In this document: positions 8,770-16,816 of the stretch, one piece after another
Position numbering within the stretch: the first letter of the stretch is position 1
Layout: every line of letters begins with the position of its first letter
DNA from: Erythrobacter sp.
GTDB lineage: Bacteria; Pseudomonadota; Alphaproteobacteria; Sphingomonadales; Sphingomonadaceae
DNA length: 64,000 nucleotides
Direction of reading: 5' to 3'
NCBI RefSeq assembly: GCF_011765465.1
Contig: NZ_CP050265.1
Location: 2,830,425-2,894,424, forward strand
Notes under the pieces: generated by a model
The model's input: the letters and a program-made list of their open reading frames with translations, nothing else
What the model was told of the DNA's origin: nothing
Databases searched by the model: none
Translations under genes and position numbers: made by a program

Positions 8770-10923
8770 TCAGGCGGGGACCAGCTTCACCGGAATCGCG
8801 CTCTGCAGCGCCTGCCCGGTGATCGGGTCGATATCGACCGTGTCGCTGGTCAGCCGGTTGGTCGAAGAGCCCCGCTCGCGCACGTCCTCCTTCGTCGCAT
8901 CGGCATCGCCATAGGCGTGCGCCATCGACACGAGCCCGCGGCGAACCTTGGCGCTCGCCTTGACGACACCGTGAATGGTCGCGTGCGGGGAGCTGATCTC
9001 GACGATCCCGCCTTCCTCGAGGCCGAGGGCCGCGATGTCGTCCGGGTGGATATAGGCGGGGTTGGTGGTGGTCTTAGCCTGCAGCTTCTTCAGCGGATGC
9101 CCGATCGAATTGAAGCGCGTCTTCGACCGGCGGCTGATGAGCTTGAAGTCATAGCCTGCCTTGAGCGGCGGGTTGTCGGCATAGCGCAAAATCGCGCCCG
9201 GCATATCGCCCGCGGCAAGGTCGAAGCGGTGGAATTCGCTTTCCTCCGCCGGTTCGACGACCGGGTGGCGATCCGAATAGACCACCGCCGCGCCGCCGTT
9301 CGCCTGGCAGTCGCGCCGCACCTGGCTGGGCGGAACGAGGCATCCGGCGACCGAGAGATCGAGGAACTGCTCCTTCGTGGGCTTTTCGTCCATCGGCAGC
9401 GGGCCGCCCGCAAGGTTCATCGGTGTGCCGAGATGCTTTGCCAGCATCCAGAACATCTCCCATTCGTCGATCACGTCGCCCGGCGGTGTCGCCACCGCCT
9501 CGACATAGCGGGCATAGGGTTCCTCGTGCCACCATTCGGACAGGTTGGTGATGTCCTCGCGCTCGAGGCATTGCGACGGGGCGAGCACGACATCGGCGCG
9601 CTTCGCGCTCGCGCTCATCCACGGGTCGATCTGCACGAAGAGGTCGAGATCGTCCAAGGCGCGGACCATCTTCGCCTGGTCGGGAAAGCCGACGACCGGG
9701 TTGCCGCCGACCGAGATGAAGGCGCGCACCTGCCCCTCGCCCGGCGTGAGGATTTCATCGGCGAGCACGTTGCACGGCATTTCCCACCCCAAGTGGCCGA
9801 GCCCGCGGAAGCGCGATTTGGGCATTCCTTCCGCGCCGAACATCGGCATCGGCGGGGCGACCTGCGCGCGGCGCGGGCCTTGCGCCGGGGTGAAGACGCC
9901 GGGGATCGCGGCCTTCTCGCCCTCCTGCCGGAATCGCCCGCAGATCGTGTTCAGACAGGTCACGAGATATTCGGTGAGCGTCCCGTTGCCCGCCATTTCG
10001 GGGCCGGTCCCGGTCACCGCGCAGCCTTTCGTGCCGCCCGCGAACATCCGCGCGGCGGCGGTGATCTGGTCGGCGTCGAGCCCGGCGCGCTCGGCGGCGA
10101 TTTCGGGCGTCATGGTCTCGACCGCCCGCGCAAGCTCGTCGAAGCCGTCGACATGGGCGGCGACGAAATTGCGGTCGTAGAGTTCTTCCGAAATGATGAC
10201 GTTGAGCATCCCCGCGAGCAGCGCGGGGTCCTCGCCCGGCTTGACCGGCAGGTAGAGGTCGGCAAGCCGCGCAACGTCGCTTTCGCGCGGGTCGGCGACG
10301 ATCAGCTTGAGCCCTTCGGCCTTGCGGTCGCGAATCCGGCGCGACGGGCTGAACGGCGGAACCCCGCCCACCGGCGCATAGTGCGAGACGACCGGATTGT
10401 TGCCGATGAACATGGCAACGTCGCTTTCCGAGAACGTGTTCGGCCCGCCCATCCAGCGCCCGTAGCGCGCCGTGGTGTAGACCTTGGCCGGCTGGTCGAG
10501 CGTCACCGAGGTGTAGAAATTGCGCGTGCCGATCCCCTGCGCGAAGCTGAGGCTTGCGGCCATGGCCGAAGAGTTCTGGAAGCCCCCCGAACCCATGAAC
10601 ACCGCGACCGAATGGGGGCCGTGCTCGTCGATGATCCGGCGCAGCTGCGCTGCGACATGGGCGAGCGCTTCGTCCATCGGCGTCTCGACGAATTCGCCCG
10701 CGTCGTTGCGCACAAGGCTGTGCTTCAAGCGGTGCTCGGCATTGTGCGAATCCGGCAGTTCGCGGCCCTTCATGCAGGTGTAACCGCCATAGGCCGGATC
10801 GTCCGGGTCGCCGCGCACCTCGACCACTTTGCGCGTGCCGTCGTCCGCCACCTCGACATCGACCAGCATCGCGCAGTTGGCGTGGCAGAAGCGGCAGAAC
10901 GTCTTTTGCGTCTCAAGTCCCAT
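8770..10923 (-). CDS. Molybdopterin oxidoreductase, cytoplasmic, with one [4Fe-4S] cluster
   Basis: A 717-residue enzyme of the DMSO reductase/formate dehydrogenase superfamily. The N-terminal [4Fe-4S] cysteines are Cys10, Cys13, Cys17 and Cys50. The middle carries the molybdopterin-binding folds (FIGNNPVVS, LIVADPRESDVARLADLYL) and the C-terminus the MopB-type barrel (HPDDIAALGLEEGG). No Tat signal is seen, so it should be cytosolic. The ATG at 10923 follows GGAGAGG. It is the first gene of the 11-gene operon, and mobA (12043-12573), which makes its cofactor, is close by. The substrate is unknown; hydration or hydroxylation without oxygen is possible. Confidence 0.92.
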   Translation of the reverse strand: MGLETQKTFCRFCHANCAMLVDVEVADDGTRKVVEVRGDPDDPAYGGYTCMKGRELPDSHNAEHRLKHSLVRNDAGEFVETPMDEALAHVAAQLRRIIDEHGPHSVAVFMGSGGFQNSSAMAASLSFAQGIGTRNFYTSVTLDQPAKVYTTARYGRWMGGPNTFSESDVAMFIGNNPVVSHYAPVGGVPPFSPSRRIRDRKAEGLKLIVADPRESDVARLADLYLPVKPGEDPALLAGMLNVIISEELYDRNFVAAHVDGFDELARAVETMTPEIAAERAGLDADQITAAARMFAGGTKGCAVTGTGPEMAGNGTLTEYLVTCLNTICGRFRQEGEKAAIPGVFTPAQGPRRAQVAPPMPMFGAEGMPKSRFRGLGHLGWEMPCNVLADEILTPGEGQVRAFISVGGNPVVGFPDQAKMVRALDDLDLFVQIDPWMSASAKRADVVLAPSQCLEREDITNLSEWWHEEPYARYVEAVATPPGDVIDEWEMFWMLAKHLGTPMNLAGGPLPMDEKPTKEQFLDLSVAGCLVPPSQVRRDCQANGGAAVVYSDRHPVVEPAEESEFHRFDLAAGDMPGAILRYADNPPLKAGYDFKLISRRSKTRFNSIGHPLKKLQAKTTTNPAYIHPDDIAALGLEEGGIVEISSPHATIHGVVKASAKVRRGLVSMAHAYGDADATKEDVRERGSSTNRLTSDTVDIDPITGQALQSAIPVKLVPA

Positions 10924-10973
10924 CGCACCTCTCCTTGTCCCGCAGGATAGCACAGGGCGGCAGGCCAGCGACT

Positions 10974-10985
10974 GACACTTTTGTC
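10974..10985. promoter_or_regulatory. Candidate operator, site a (GACACTTTTGTC)
   Basis: A near-perfect palindrome (GAC, six-base A/T-rich centre, GTC) in the 121-bp divergent gap. It lies 51 bases from the molybdopterin oxidoreductase start and 60 bases from the start of the rightward reductase. It is the clearest member of a motif family found in most divergent promoters of the cluster. Confidence 0.55.
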
Positions 10986-11044
10986 CGTGGAAGGAAGCGG
11001 CGCGAGGCCCGCATTAGGGCATCCACGCGAAAAGGAGGTTTTCC

Positions 11045-12046
11045 ATGCCCACCACCACCCGCCAATGGCTGCTCAACGGACACCCGCGCGGCCGCCCGAT
11101 CGCCGAGGACGATTTCAAGCTCGCCACGGTCGAGCTCGCCGACCCGCAGCCGGGCGAGATGCTGCTGAAGACGCATTACCTCGGCTTCGACCCGGCGCAG
11201 AAGGGCTGGATGGAGAACATCGCGGATTACGTCGCGCCGATGAACATCGGCGACGTGATGCGCGGCAGCGGCATCTGCGAGGTGGTGGAAAGCAACGGCG
11301 GCAAGTTCGCGAAGGGCGACATGGTCTTCGGCACGACCGGCTGGCGTGAATACCTCGTCACCGACGGCGAGGGGTTGACCAGGGTCGAAACCGAATTGTC
11401 GCCCACCGCTGTGCTGTCGGTGCTGGGGACCACCGGGCTCACCGCCTATTGCGGCCTGTTCAAGGTCGGAAAGCCGGTCGCGGGCGACACCGTGCTCGTC
11501 TCCGGCGCGGCGGGCGCCACCGGGAGCATCGTCGGCCAGCTCGCCAAGATCGCCGGCTGCCGCGCGGTCGGCATCGCGGGCGGCCCGGACAAGTGCAGGT
11601 GGCTGGTCGAGGAAGCGGGCTACGACGCCGCGATCGACTACAAGGCGGGCGGCGTGAAGGAGCAGATCAGGGAACACTGCCCGCGCGGGGTCGATGTCAT
11701 CTACGACAATGTCGGCGGCTCGATCCTCAACGATATGCTCAGCCAGATCGCCACCGGCGCGCGCGTCGTCATCTGCGGCGGTATCAGCCGTTACGAGACC
11801 GGGAGCCTTCCGGCAGGCCCGGAGAACTACTTCAACCTCGTCTTCCGCCGCGCGAGCATGGCGGGCTTCATCGTGCTCGACTGGGCGAGCGAATTCCCCG
11901 CGATCCGCAAGCGGCTGGAGGGCTTCGTCAAGGACGGGACGCTCAAATACCAGGAAGACATCCAGCACGGCTTCGAGAATGCGCCCGACACGCTGCAGCG
12001 CCTGTTCAGCGGGCAGAACCGTGGCAAGCAGATGCTCAAGCTCTAG
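11045..12046 (+). CDS. NADP-dependent medium-chain reductase (zinc-free), copy 2
   Basis: A 333-residue zinc-free MDR close to the copy at 7733-8743: it shares VSGAAGATGSIVGQLAKIAGC, YDAAIDYK and the DNVGGSILND motif. AAAAGGAGG lies just upstream of the ATG. It is transcribed away from the 11-gene operon from the same divergent promoter region. Its stop shares a CTAG with the stop of mobA on the other strand. Probable enone reductase. Confidence 0.94.
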   Translation: MPTTTRQWLLNGHPRGRPIAEDDFKLATVELADPQPGEMLLKTHYLGFDPAQKGWMENIADYVAPMNIGDVMRGSGICEVVESNGGKFAKGDMVFGTTGWREYLVTDGEGLTRVETELSPTAVLSVLGTTGLTAYCGLFKVGKPVAGDTVLVSGAAGATGSIVGQLAKIAGCRAVGIAGGPDKCRWLVEEAGYDAAIDYKAGGVKEQIREHCPRGVDVIYDNVGGSILNDMLSQIATGARVVICGGISRYETGSLPAGPENYFNLVFRRASMAGFIVLDWASEFPAIRKRLEGFVKDGTLKYQEDIQHGFENAPDTLQRLFSGQNRGKQMLKL

Positions 12047-12573
12047 CTTTCGGGCAGGTCGCCGGGCCGATTGACGTTGAGCAGCGGGGCGGGGAGCGCG
12101 ACACGGCGCGCCCCGACGCGCTCGGCGAATCCGTAGAGCGCGCGCCCGCCCTCGGCGATGAAGTCCGCAAGGTCTTCGGCCACGCTCACCGGCCACAGCC
12201 CGATCACCGGCTGGTCCGCGACGACGCCCGCGCCCTCGCCTGCGAGGTGCGCGGCGAGGTCTTGCGGAAGGTCGGGGCAGTCCACCCCGGCGGTGAGGAC
12301 ATGGGCGAAGCCGTGCGTCTCGGCGAAGCGAAGCGCGGCATTGAGGCCGCCCAGCGGGCCGAGGCCGGGGCCGGGACGGTCGGGCACGCAGCCGAAGCCC
12401 GGCTCCTCGCGCCCGCATACGACCAGCGCCGTGGTCTGGCCGCCCAGCGCATCGGCCACATGATCGATCAGCCGCCGCCCGCGCCAGAGCGCCTGCGCCT
12501 TGTCGCTGCCGAAACGGCGCGCCTGTCCCCCGGCGAGGATTGCGCCGAGGATCGCGGGCCGGATGTCAGTCAA
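12043..12573 (-). CDS. mobA: Molybdenum cofactor guanylyltransferase
   Basis: MobA transfers GMP from GTP to molybdopterin to make the guanine dinucleotide cofactor of DMSO-reductase-family enzymes. The diagnostic N-terminal motif AILAGGQARRFGSDKA is present, followed by a PLGGLNAAL segment. The preferred start is TTG at 12573, which overlaps the end of the upstream ABM gene and gives 176 residues. An ATG at 12621 would extend deep into that gene. Placement in the catabolic cluster suggests it serves the molybdoenzyme at 8770-10923. Confidence 0.9.
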   Translation of the reverse strand: MTDIRPAILGAILAGGQARRFGSDKAQALWRGRRLIDHVADALGGQTTALVVCGREEPGFGCVPDRPGPGLGPLGGLNAALRFAETHGFAHVLTAGVDCPDLPQDLAAHLAGEGAGVVADQPVIGLWPVSVAEDLADFIAEGGRALYGFAERVGARRVALPAPLLNVNRPGDLPES

Positions 12574-12907
12574 ACGCCTCGGTCGCCACGCCAGCCTCGT
12601 TGTAGACCGGCCCTTCGGCATCGACCCGATACTTGCGGCTCACCGCGTTCGTCAGGCCGAAATTGCCGATATGGTCGCGCATCCCGGCATAGGCTTGGCC
12701 CTTGAAATGCGCGGCGAGCGCGTCCTCGCTTTCCCACTCCTCGAACACGTTGACCCGCGCGGGGTTGTTGCCGTCGGCGCTCCAGTCATAGGCGAGGCAG
12801 CCGGGCTGTTCGAGCGCAGCGTCGATATGCGGCTTGGCGCTGGTCAGCGCTTCGGCGCGCTGCGCCGGGTCGAGGTCGATCTGGGCGGCAATGACGATCT
12901 TGGCCAT
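12566..12907 (-). CDS. ABM-domain monooxygenase-like protein, copy 1
   Basis: A 113-residue dimeric alpha/beta-barrel protein of the antibiotic biosynthesis monooxygenase (ABM) family. Signature parts are MAKIVIAAQIDLDPAQR, the PGCLAYDWSAD strand and NVFEEWESEDALAAH. Members act as cofactor-free monooxygenases or as heme or quinol-binding proteins. It is the middle gene of a leftward trio with an NTF2-like protein and mobA. The exact reaction cannot be read from sequence. Confidence 0.88.
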   Translation of the reverse strand: MAKIVIAAQIDLDPAQRAEALTSAKPHIDAALEQPGCLAYDWSADGNNPARVNVFEEWESEDALAAHFKGQAYAGMRDHIGNFGLTNAVSRKYRVDAEGPVYNEAGVATEAFD

Positions 12908-12915
12908 CTGCGGGC

Positions 12916-13329
12916 TTATCCTTCCTGCGGGTTGTATTCGGCGACGATGGCGAAGGCGCGCTTGGTGTAGACCCAGCGTCCGCCGCGCTTTTCCAGTTCG
13001 TCTGTATAGAGCCCGCCGATCATGCGGGTCGTGCCGTCCTTCGCCTTGAGCACTTCCTGCGTCTGGATGCGCGAGGTGGCGGTGTTGCCGTCGACCTCGA
13101 TCGCGGCGGGGACGCAGGAAAAGCTCACCGCGTCGAAATTCGACATCGCGCCGAGCCACGTCTCGACGATCTGATCGCGGCCCTTGAGCTGCATTCCCAT
13201 GAAATCCCAGTCGGCATCCTCCGCCCAGACCGAGGCCCAGGTGTCCTTGTCGAACCGGACCACGCCGTCGCCGTAGACCTCTGCCAGTTCGCGGATTTCG
13301 AGGCGGTCCTCGATCGGGCCGGTGAACAT
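12916..13329 (-). CDS. NTF2/SnoaL-like protein
   Basis: A 137-residue protein of the NTF2-like/SnoaL fold (EDRLEIRELAEVYGDGVVRFD at the start, then WAEDADWDFMG). This fold hosts isomerases, cyclases, hydrolases and dehydratases. The ATG at 13329 (MFTGP) has GGGAGG at good spacing; an ATG three codons earlier is too close to that site. It is the first gene of a leftward trio, divergent from the SDR at 13469. One of six NTF2-fold proteins in the cluster. Confidence 0.87.
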   Translation of the reverse strand: MFTGPIEDRLEIRELAEVYGDGVVRFDKDTWASVWAEDADWDFMGMQLKGRDQIVETWLGAMSNFDAVSFSCVPAAIEVDGNTATSRIQTQEVLKAKDGTTRMIGGLYTDELEKRGGRWVYTKRAFAIVAEYNPQEG

Positions 13330-13392
13330 GAGCTGCATCCTCCCTCTTGTCGTGCCTGTTTCGCCTATCCGCGGCGGTGGCCAAGCGGAATG

Positions 13393-13404
13393 GACACTTT
13401 TGTG
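13393..13404. promoter_or_regulatory. Candidate operator, site b (GACACTTTTGTG)
   Basis: It shares eleven of twelve bases with site a. It lies in the divergent gap, 64 bases upstream of the NTF2-like gene start (13329) and 65 bases upstream of the SDR start (13469). Confidence 0.55.
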
Positions 13405-13468
13405 AAGGGCGCGCGGCCCTCGCGGAGCCTAGAACGGACGCGGAAAAGGAAAGTCACGGGAGGAGATC

Positions 13469-14284
13469 ATGGGCCAGCTCGAAGGCAAGACCGCCGTCAT
13501 TCTCGGCGCGGCGACCAAGGGGAACATGGGGCAGGTGACCGCCCGCCTGTTCGCGCAGGAAGGCGCGACGGTGATGGTCGCGGGGCGCAACGAGGAGCCG
13601 CTGGCCGAACTCGCGAAGGAAATCGGCGGCCATTACGCGCTGTGCGACATTTCGAGCCACGAACAGGTCCACGCGCTTGCCGACAAGGCGAAGGCCGACA
13701 TGGGCCGCGTCGATGCCGCTATCAACACGACCGGCTGGGGGCTGCTCGCGAGCTTCCTCGAGATCACGCAGGAGGATCTGGACCGCATCACCGATCTCCA
13801 GTTCAAGGGCGTGCACCATTTCATCCAGGCGTTCGTCCGGGTGATGAGCGAGCAGGAGCCGACCGGAGGCTCGCTGATCTCGCTGTCCTCGGCGACGACC
13901 AAGGCGATCATCAACAACCACGCCGCCTATATCGCGTCGAAGCGCGCGGGCGAGGCGATGATCGAATGCGCTGCGAACGATTACGGCCACCTCGGGATCA
14001 AGGCGAACACGGTCTCGCCCGCCTTCACTGAGAGCCCCATGACCGAAGGCGCCTTCGCGACGCCCGGCCTCGTCGATGCCTTCCTGCCGCGCTATCCGCT
14101 CGGACGGCTCAATACGTCGGAGGACGTGGCGCACGCCTGCCTGTGGCTGTGCACCGACCATGCCTATGTCACGGGGCAGAACATCCAGCCCAATGGCGGC
14201 GTGACCCTGCGCGGCAACCCGCAGGCGCGCGACATCGAGGCGGCGGTCGGCGCGGCGATGGCGAAGATGGAATCGGAAGGCTGA
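13469..14284 (+). CDS. Short-chain dehydrogenase with unusual nucleotide motif
   Basis: A 271-residue SDR. The nucleotide-binding turn is LGAATKGNMGQ rather than TGxxxGIG, and the NNAG position reads NTTGWG. The catalytic Ser (SLSSATT) and the YIASK motif are intact. GGGAGGAG precedes the ATG. It converges on another SDR (14303-15091), and an inverted repeat spans both stop codons. The substrate is probably a pathway ketone or alcohol. Confidence 0.92.
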   Translation: MGQLEGKTAVILGAATKGNMGQVTARLFAQEGATVMVAGRNEEPLAELAKEIGGHYALCDISSHEQVHALADKAKADMGRVDAAINTTGWGLLASFLEITQEDLDRITDLQFKGVHHFIQAFVRVMSEQEPTGGSLISLSSATTKAIINNHAAYIASKRAGEAMIECAANDYGHLGIKANTVSPAFTESPMTEGAFATPGLVDAFLPRYPLGRLNTSEDVAHACLWLCTDHAYVTGQNIQPNGGVTLRGNPQARDIEAAVGAAMAKMESEG

Positions 14285-14306
14285 CGGAAAGCCCGACCCC
14301 CGTCAG
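14281..14306. terminator. Inverted repeat spanning two convergent stop codons
   Basis: CTGACGG at 14281-14287 and CCGTCAG at 14300-14306 form a 7-bp perfect stem with a 12-base loop. Each arm contains the stop codon of one of the two convergent SDR genes. There is no T-tract, so it would be an imperfect bidirectional terminator or an mRNA 3'-end stabiliser. Confidence 0.4.
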
Positions 14307-15091
14307 AACTGCGCGGTTCCCCCGTCGACGCTGATCTGCGCGCCGGTGATGCCCGCGCCTTCGGGCGAGGCGAGCAGCAGGGCGACCGCGGCGATTTCCT
14401 CGACCGTGTTGGGCCGCTTGATCGCGCTTTCCGATGCGAACAGCGCGATCATCTCGTCGAATTCCATCCCCATCGCCTCGGCGGTTGCGGGGCCGTTGTT
14501 CTTTATGATGTCGGTGACGACGAGGCCGGGGCAGATCGAATTGACCGTGATCCCCTGCTCGCCGACTTCGCGCGCCAGGCTCTTGGTGATCCCGTTCACC
14601 GCGTGCTTGGCGGCGGTGTAGGCAGTGAAGACGGGCTTGCCGTGCTTGCCCTCCATCGAGCTCATGTTGATGATCCGCCCGCTCTTGCGCTTGAGCATGG
14701 TCTGGAGCGCGCGGCGGGTCGCCCAGAAGGTCGAATAGACGTTCCACTTCATCGCCTCGTCGAACGCCTCGTCCGATAATTGCGCGAGCGGCTGGAGATC
14801 GCCCGCTCCGCCCGCGTTGTTGACGAGGATGTCGATCGTGCCGAACTGCTCGACCACGCCATCGATGAAACCCTCGACATCGGCCTGGTTCATCACGTCG
14901 CCCGCGAAGAAGGCGACGCGATCGCGGCTGCCGCGCCCGACGCGCAGTTCCTCGACCACGCGCTCGCCCTTCTCCCTGTTGCGGGCGAACAGCGCGACCT
15001 TGGCGCCTTCGTGCAGGAACGCCTCCGCGATCCCGCGCCCCAGCCCTGCCGTGCCCCCGGTGATGGCGGCGACCTTTCCTTCGAGTTTCAT
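14303..15091 (-). CDS. Short-chain dehydrogenase/reductase
   Basis: A 262-residue classical SDR with TGGTAGLGRG, VNNAGGAG, the catalytic Ser in NMSSMEG and YTAAK. It resembles 3-oxoacyl-reductase or ring-alcohol dehydrogenases. It is a single gene transcribed divergently from the KstD-like flavoprotein at 15185; the 93-bp gap carries site c. A shared promoter suggests consecutive redox steps on one ring (inference). Confidence 0.93.
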   Translation of the reverse strand: MKLEGKVAAITGGTAGLGRGIAEAFLHEGAKVALFARNREKGERVVEELRVGRGSRDRVAFFAGDVMNQADVEGFIDGVVEQFGTIDILVNNAGGAGDLQPLAQLSDEAFDEAMKWNVYSTFWATRRALQTMLKRKSGRIINMSSMEGKHGKPVFTAYTAAKHAVNGITKSLAREVGEQGITVNSICPGLVVTDIIKNNGPATAEAMGMEFDEMIALFASESAIKRPNTVEEIAAVALLLASPEGAGITGAQISVDGGTAQF

Positions 15092-15146
15092 TGGCCTTCT
15101 CCCTCGCTTGGCTCTTGCCTAGCCCCCCGCAGGCAGGCGCGCACCT

Positions 15147-15167
15147 TGCCAAAATGACGAATTGGCA
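15147..15167. promoter_or_regulatory. Candidate operator, site c, with extended inverted repeat
   Basis: The core GCCAAAATGACG (15148-15159) belongs to the shared motif family. It sits in a larger inverted repeat: TGCCAA at 15147-15152 and TTGGCA at 15162-15167, six perfect bases per arm with a nine-base spacer. It lies 56 bases from the leftward SDR start and 18 bases from the rightward flavoprotein start. Confidence 0.45.
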
Positions 15168-15184
15168 CGCCGCGCACCGCCGCG

Positions 15185-16816
15185 ATGATGCAAACCATGG
15201 AAACCGTCGACATCATCGTTATGGGCTGCGGCCCTGCCGGAATGACCGCCGCGCTCGCCGCGCATGAGGCGGGCGCCGAGGTCGCGATCCTCGAACGCTT
15301 CGAGCGCATCGGCGGGACGGGCGCGGTGTCGGGCGGGGTCATCTGGGTCGCCGACAATCCGCGCCAGCGCGCCGCGGGCATGGCCGATTCGCGCGACGAG
15401 GCGCTGGCCTATTTCCGGGCGCTCGATCACGGCGATCTCGTCGATGAAACGCTTGCGGCGTTTGTCGATTACGGCCCGGAAGCGCTCGCCTTCCTCGAGG
15501 ACCGGGACGCGCTCAAGGTCGCGCTGCTCGACGGCTATCCCGACTACTACCTCGACCGGCCCGGCGCGAAGCCGGAGGGCGGGCGCGCGCTCGATCATGA
15601 CCTGTTCGACTACCGCGAATTGGGCGAATGGGCGGGGCGGGTCTACGGTATCGAGGAACCGCGCCCGATGATGCTGCGCGAAACCCCGCTCGGCGGCGGG
15701 ACGGGCGTGGTCCCGCCCGAAGAACTCAAGCGCCGGATGGAAGCGAACGAACGCGGTTTCGGGCAGGCGATGGTGGGGCGGTTGCTGAAGGCGTGCCTTG
15801 ATCGCGGGATCGAGCCGCTCACCGGGGTCGAGACGAAGCGGCTTTTGCGCGAGGGCGGGCGCATCGCCGGGGTCGAGGGCGAGAAGGACGGCAAGCCCTT
15901 CGCGCTTGCCGCACGCTCGGGCGTCATCATCGCGACCGGCGGCTTCGAATGGGACGAGGAATTGCGCCAGACCTTCCTGCGCGGCCCGGCCCCTGCGCCC
16001 GCATCGCCGCCCACGGCGCGGGGCGAGGGACTGAAGCTGGCGATGGCGGCGGGCGCGAAGCTCGGCAACATGACGAGCGCGTGGTGGTCCCCGACGCTGG
16101 CCGATCCGGACGCCTCGTGGCCCGAAGGCGGCGGACGCGCCGCGCCGATGCTGATCGAGCGCACCGTGCCGCACTCGATCATGGTGAACGCTGCGGGCAA
16201 GCGCTTCTGCAACGAGGCGGCGAATTATTCCGCGCTCGCCGGCGCCTTCCACCAGTTCGACGCGCAGACCTATTCCTATCCCAATATGCCATGCTGGCTC
16301 ATCTTCGACGAGCAATACGCCGCGCGCTATCCGCTCGGCACACGGATGCCGGGCCAGCCCCTGCCCGATTGGGTGACGAGCGCGGACAGCTTCGAGGCGC
16401 TGGGCGAAAAGCTCGGCATCGACGGCGCGGCGCTCGCCGCTACGGTCGAGCGGTTCAATGCCTTCGCGCGAGAAGGCCACGATCCCGATTTCGCACGCGG
16501 CACATCGGCATACGACCATTTCTACGGCGACCGCAGCCGCGAGGGCGCAGGCGTCACGCTCGGCGCGGTCGAGCAGGCGCCCTTCCATGCGGTGCCGGTC
16601 CACATGGGAATGCTCGGCACCAATGGCGGCCCGCGCACCGACGGCGAGGCGCGCATCCTCGGCCATGACGGGGAGCCGATCGCGGGACTTTACGGCGCGG
16701 GCAATGCGATCGCGTGCCCCACCGGCGGCATCTATGCGGGCGCGGGCGGCACGCTCGGTCCGGCGCTGACCTTCGGCTACATCGCCGGACGCAGCGCGGC
16801 GCGCGCCAACGCCTAG
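15185..16816 (+). CDS. FAD-dependent oxidoreductase, 3-ketosteroid dehydrogenase-like
   Basis: A 543-residue flavoprotein of the fumarate reductase/KstD family. The N-terminal dinucleotide motif is VMGCGPAGMTAA, followed by GGTGAVSGGVIW. The C-terminus has the FAD-closing motif TGGIYAGAGGTLGP typical of 3-oxosteroid 1-dehydrogenases. There is no signal peptide. ATGs at 15185 and 15197 are both possible starts. Family members desaturate ring A of steroids or reduce fumarate-like acids; the cluster context favours ring dehydrogenation. The stop shares a CTAG with the P450 stop on the other strand. Confidence 0.9.
   Translation: MMQTMETVDIIVMGCGPAGMTAALAAHEAGAEVAILERFERIGGTGAVSGGVIWVADNPRQRAAGMADSRDEALAYFRALDHGDLVDETLAAFVDYGPEALAFLEDRDALKVALLDGYPDYYLDRPGAKPEGGRALDHDLFDYRELGEWAGRVYGIEEPRPMMLRETPLGGGTGVVPPEELKRRMEANERGFGQAMVGRLLKACLDRGIEPLTGVETKRLLREGGRIAGVEGEKDGKPFALAARSGVIIATGGFEWDEELRQTFLRGPAPAPASPPTARGEGLKLAMAAGAKLGNMTSAWWSPTLADPDASWPEGGGRAAPMLIERTVPHSIMVNAAGKRFCNEAANYSALAGAFHQFDAQTYSYPNMPCWLIFDEQYAARYPLGTRMPGQPLPDWVTSADSFEALGEKLGIDGAALAATVERFNAFAREGHDPDFARGTSAYDHFYGDRSREGAGVTLGAVEQAPFHAVPVHMGMLGTNGGPRTDGEARILGHDGEPIAGLYGAGNAIACPTGGIYAGAGGTLGPALTFGYIAGRSAARANA

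Noticed and set aside
8764..10950. A 728-residue plus-strand open frame opposite the molybdoenzyme
   Set aside because: The minus strand carries the four cluster cysteines and molybdopterin folds; the plus frame has no motif.
12566..13384. A single long minus-strand frame covering the ABM and NTF2-like genes
   Set aside because: The two proteins are complete in their own frames with separate ribosome sites at 12907 and 13329; the longer frame joins one to a shadow.
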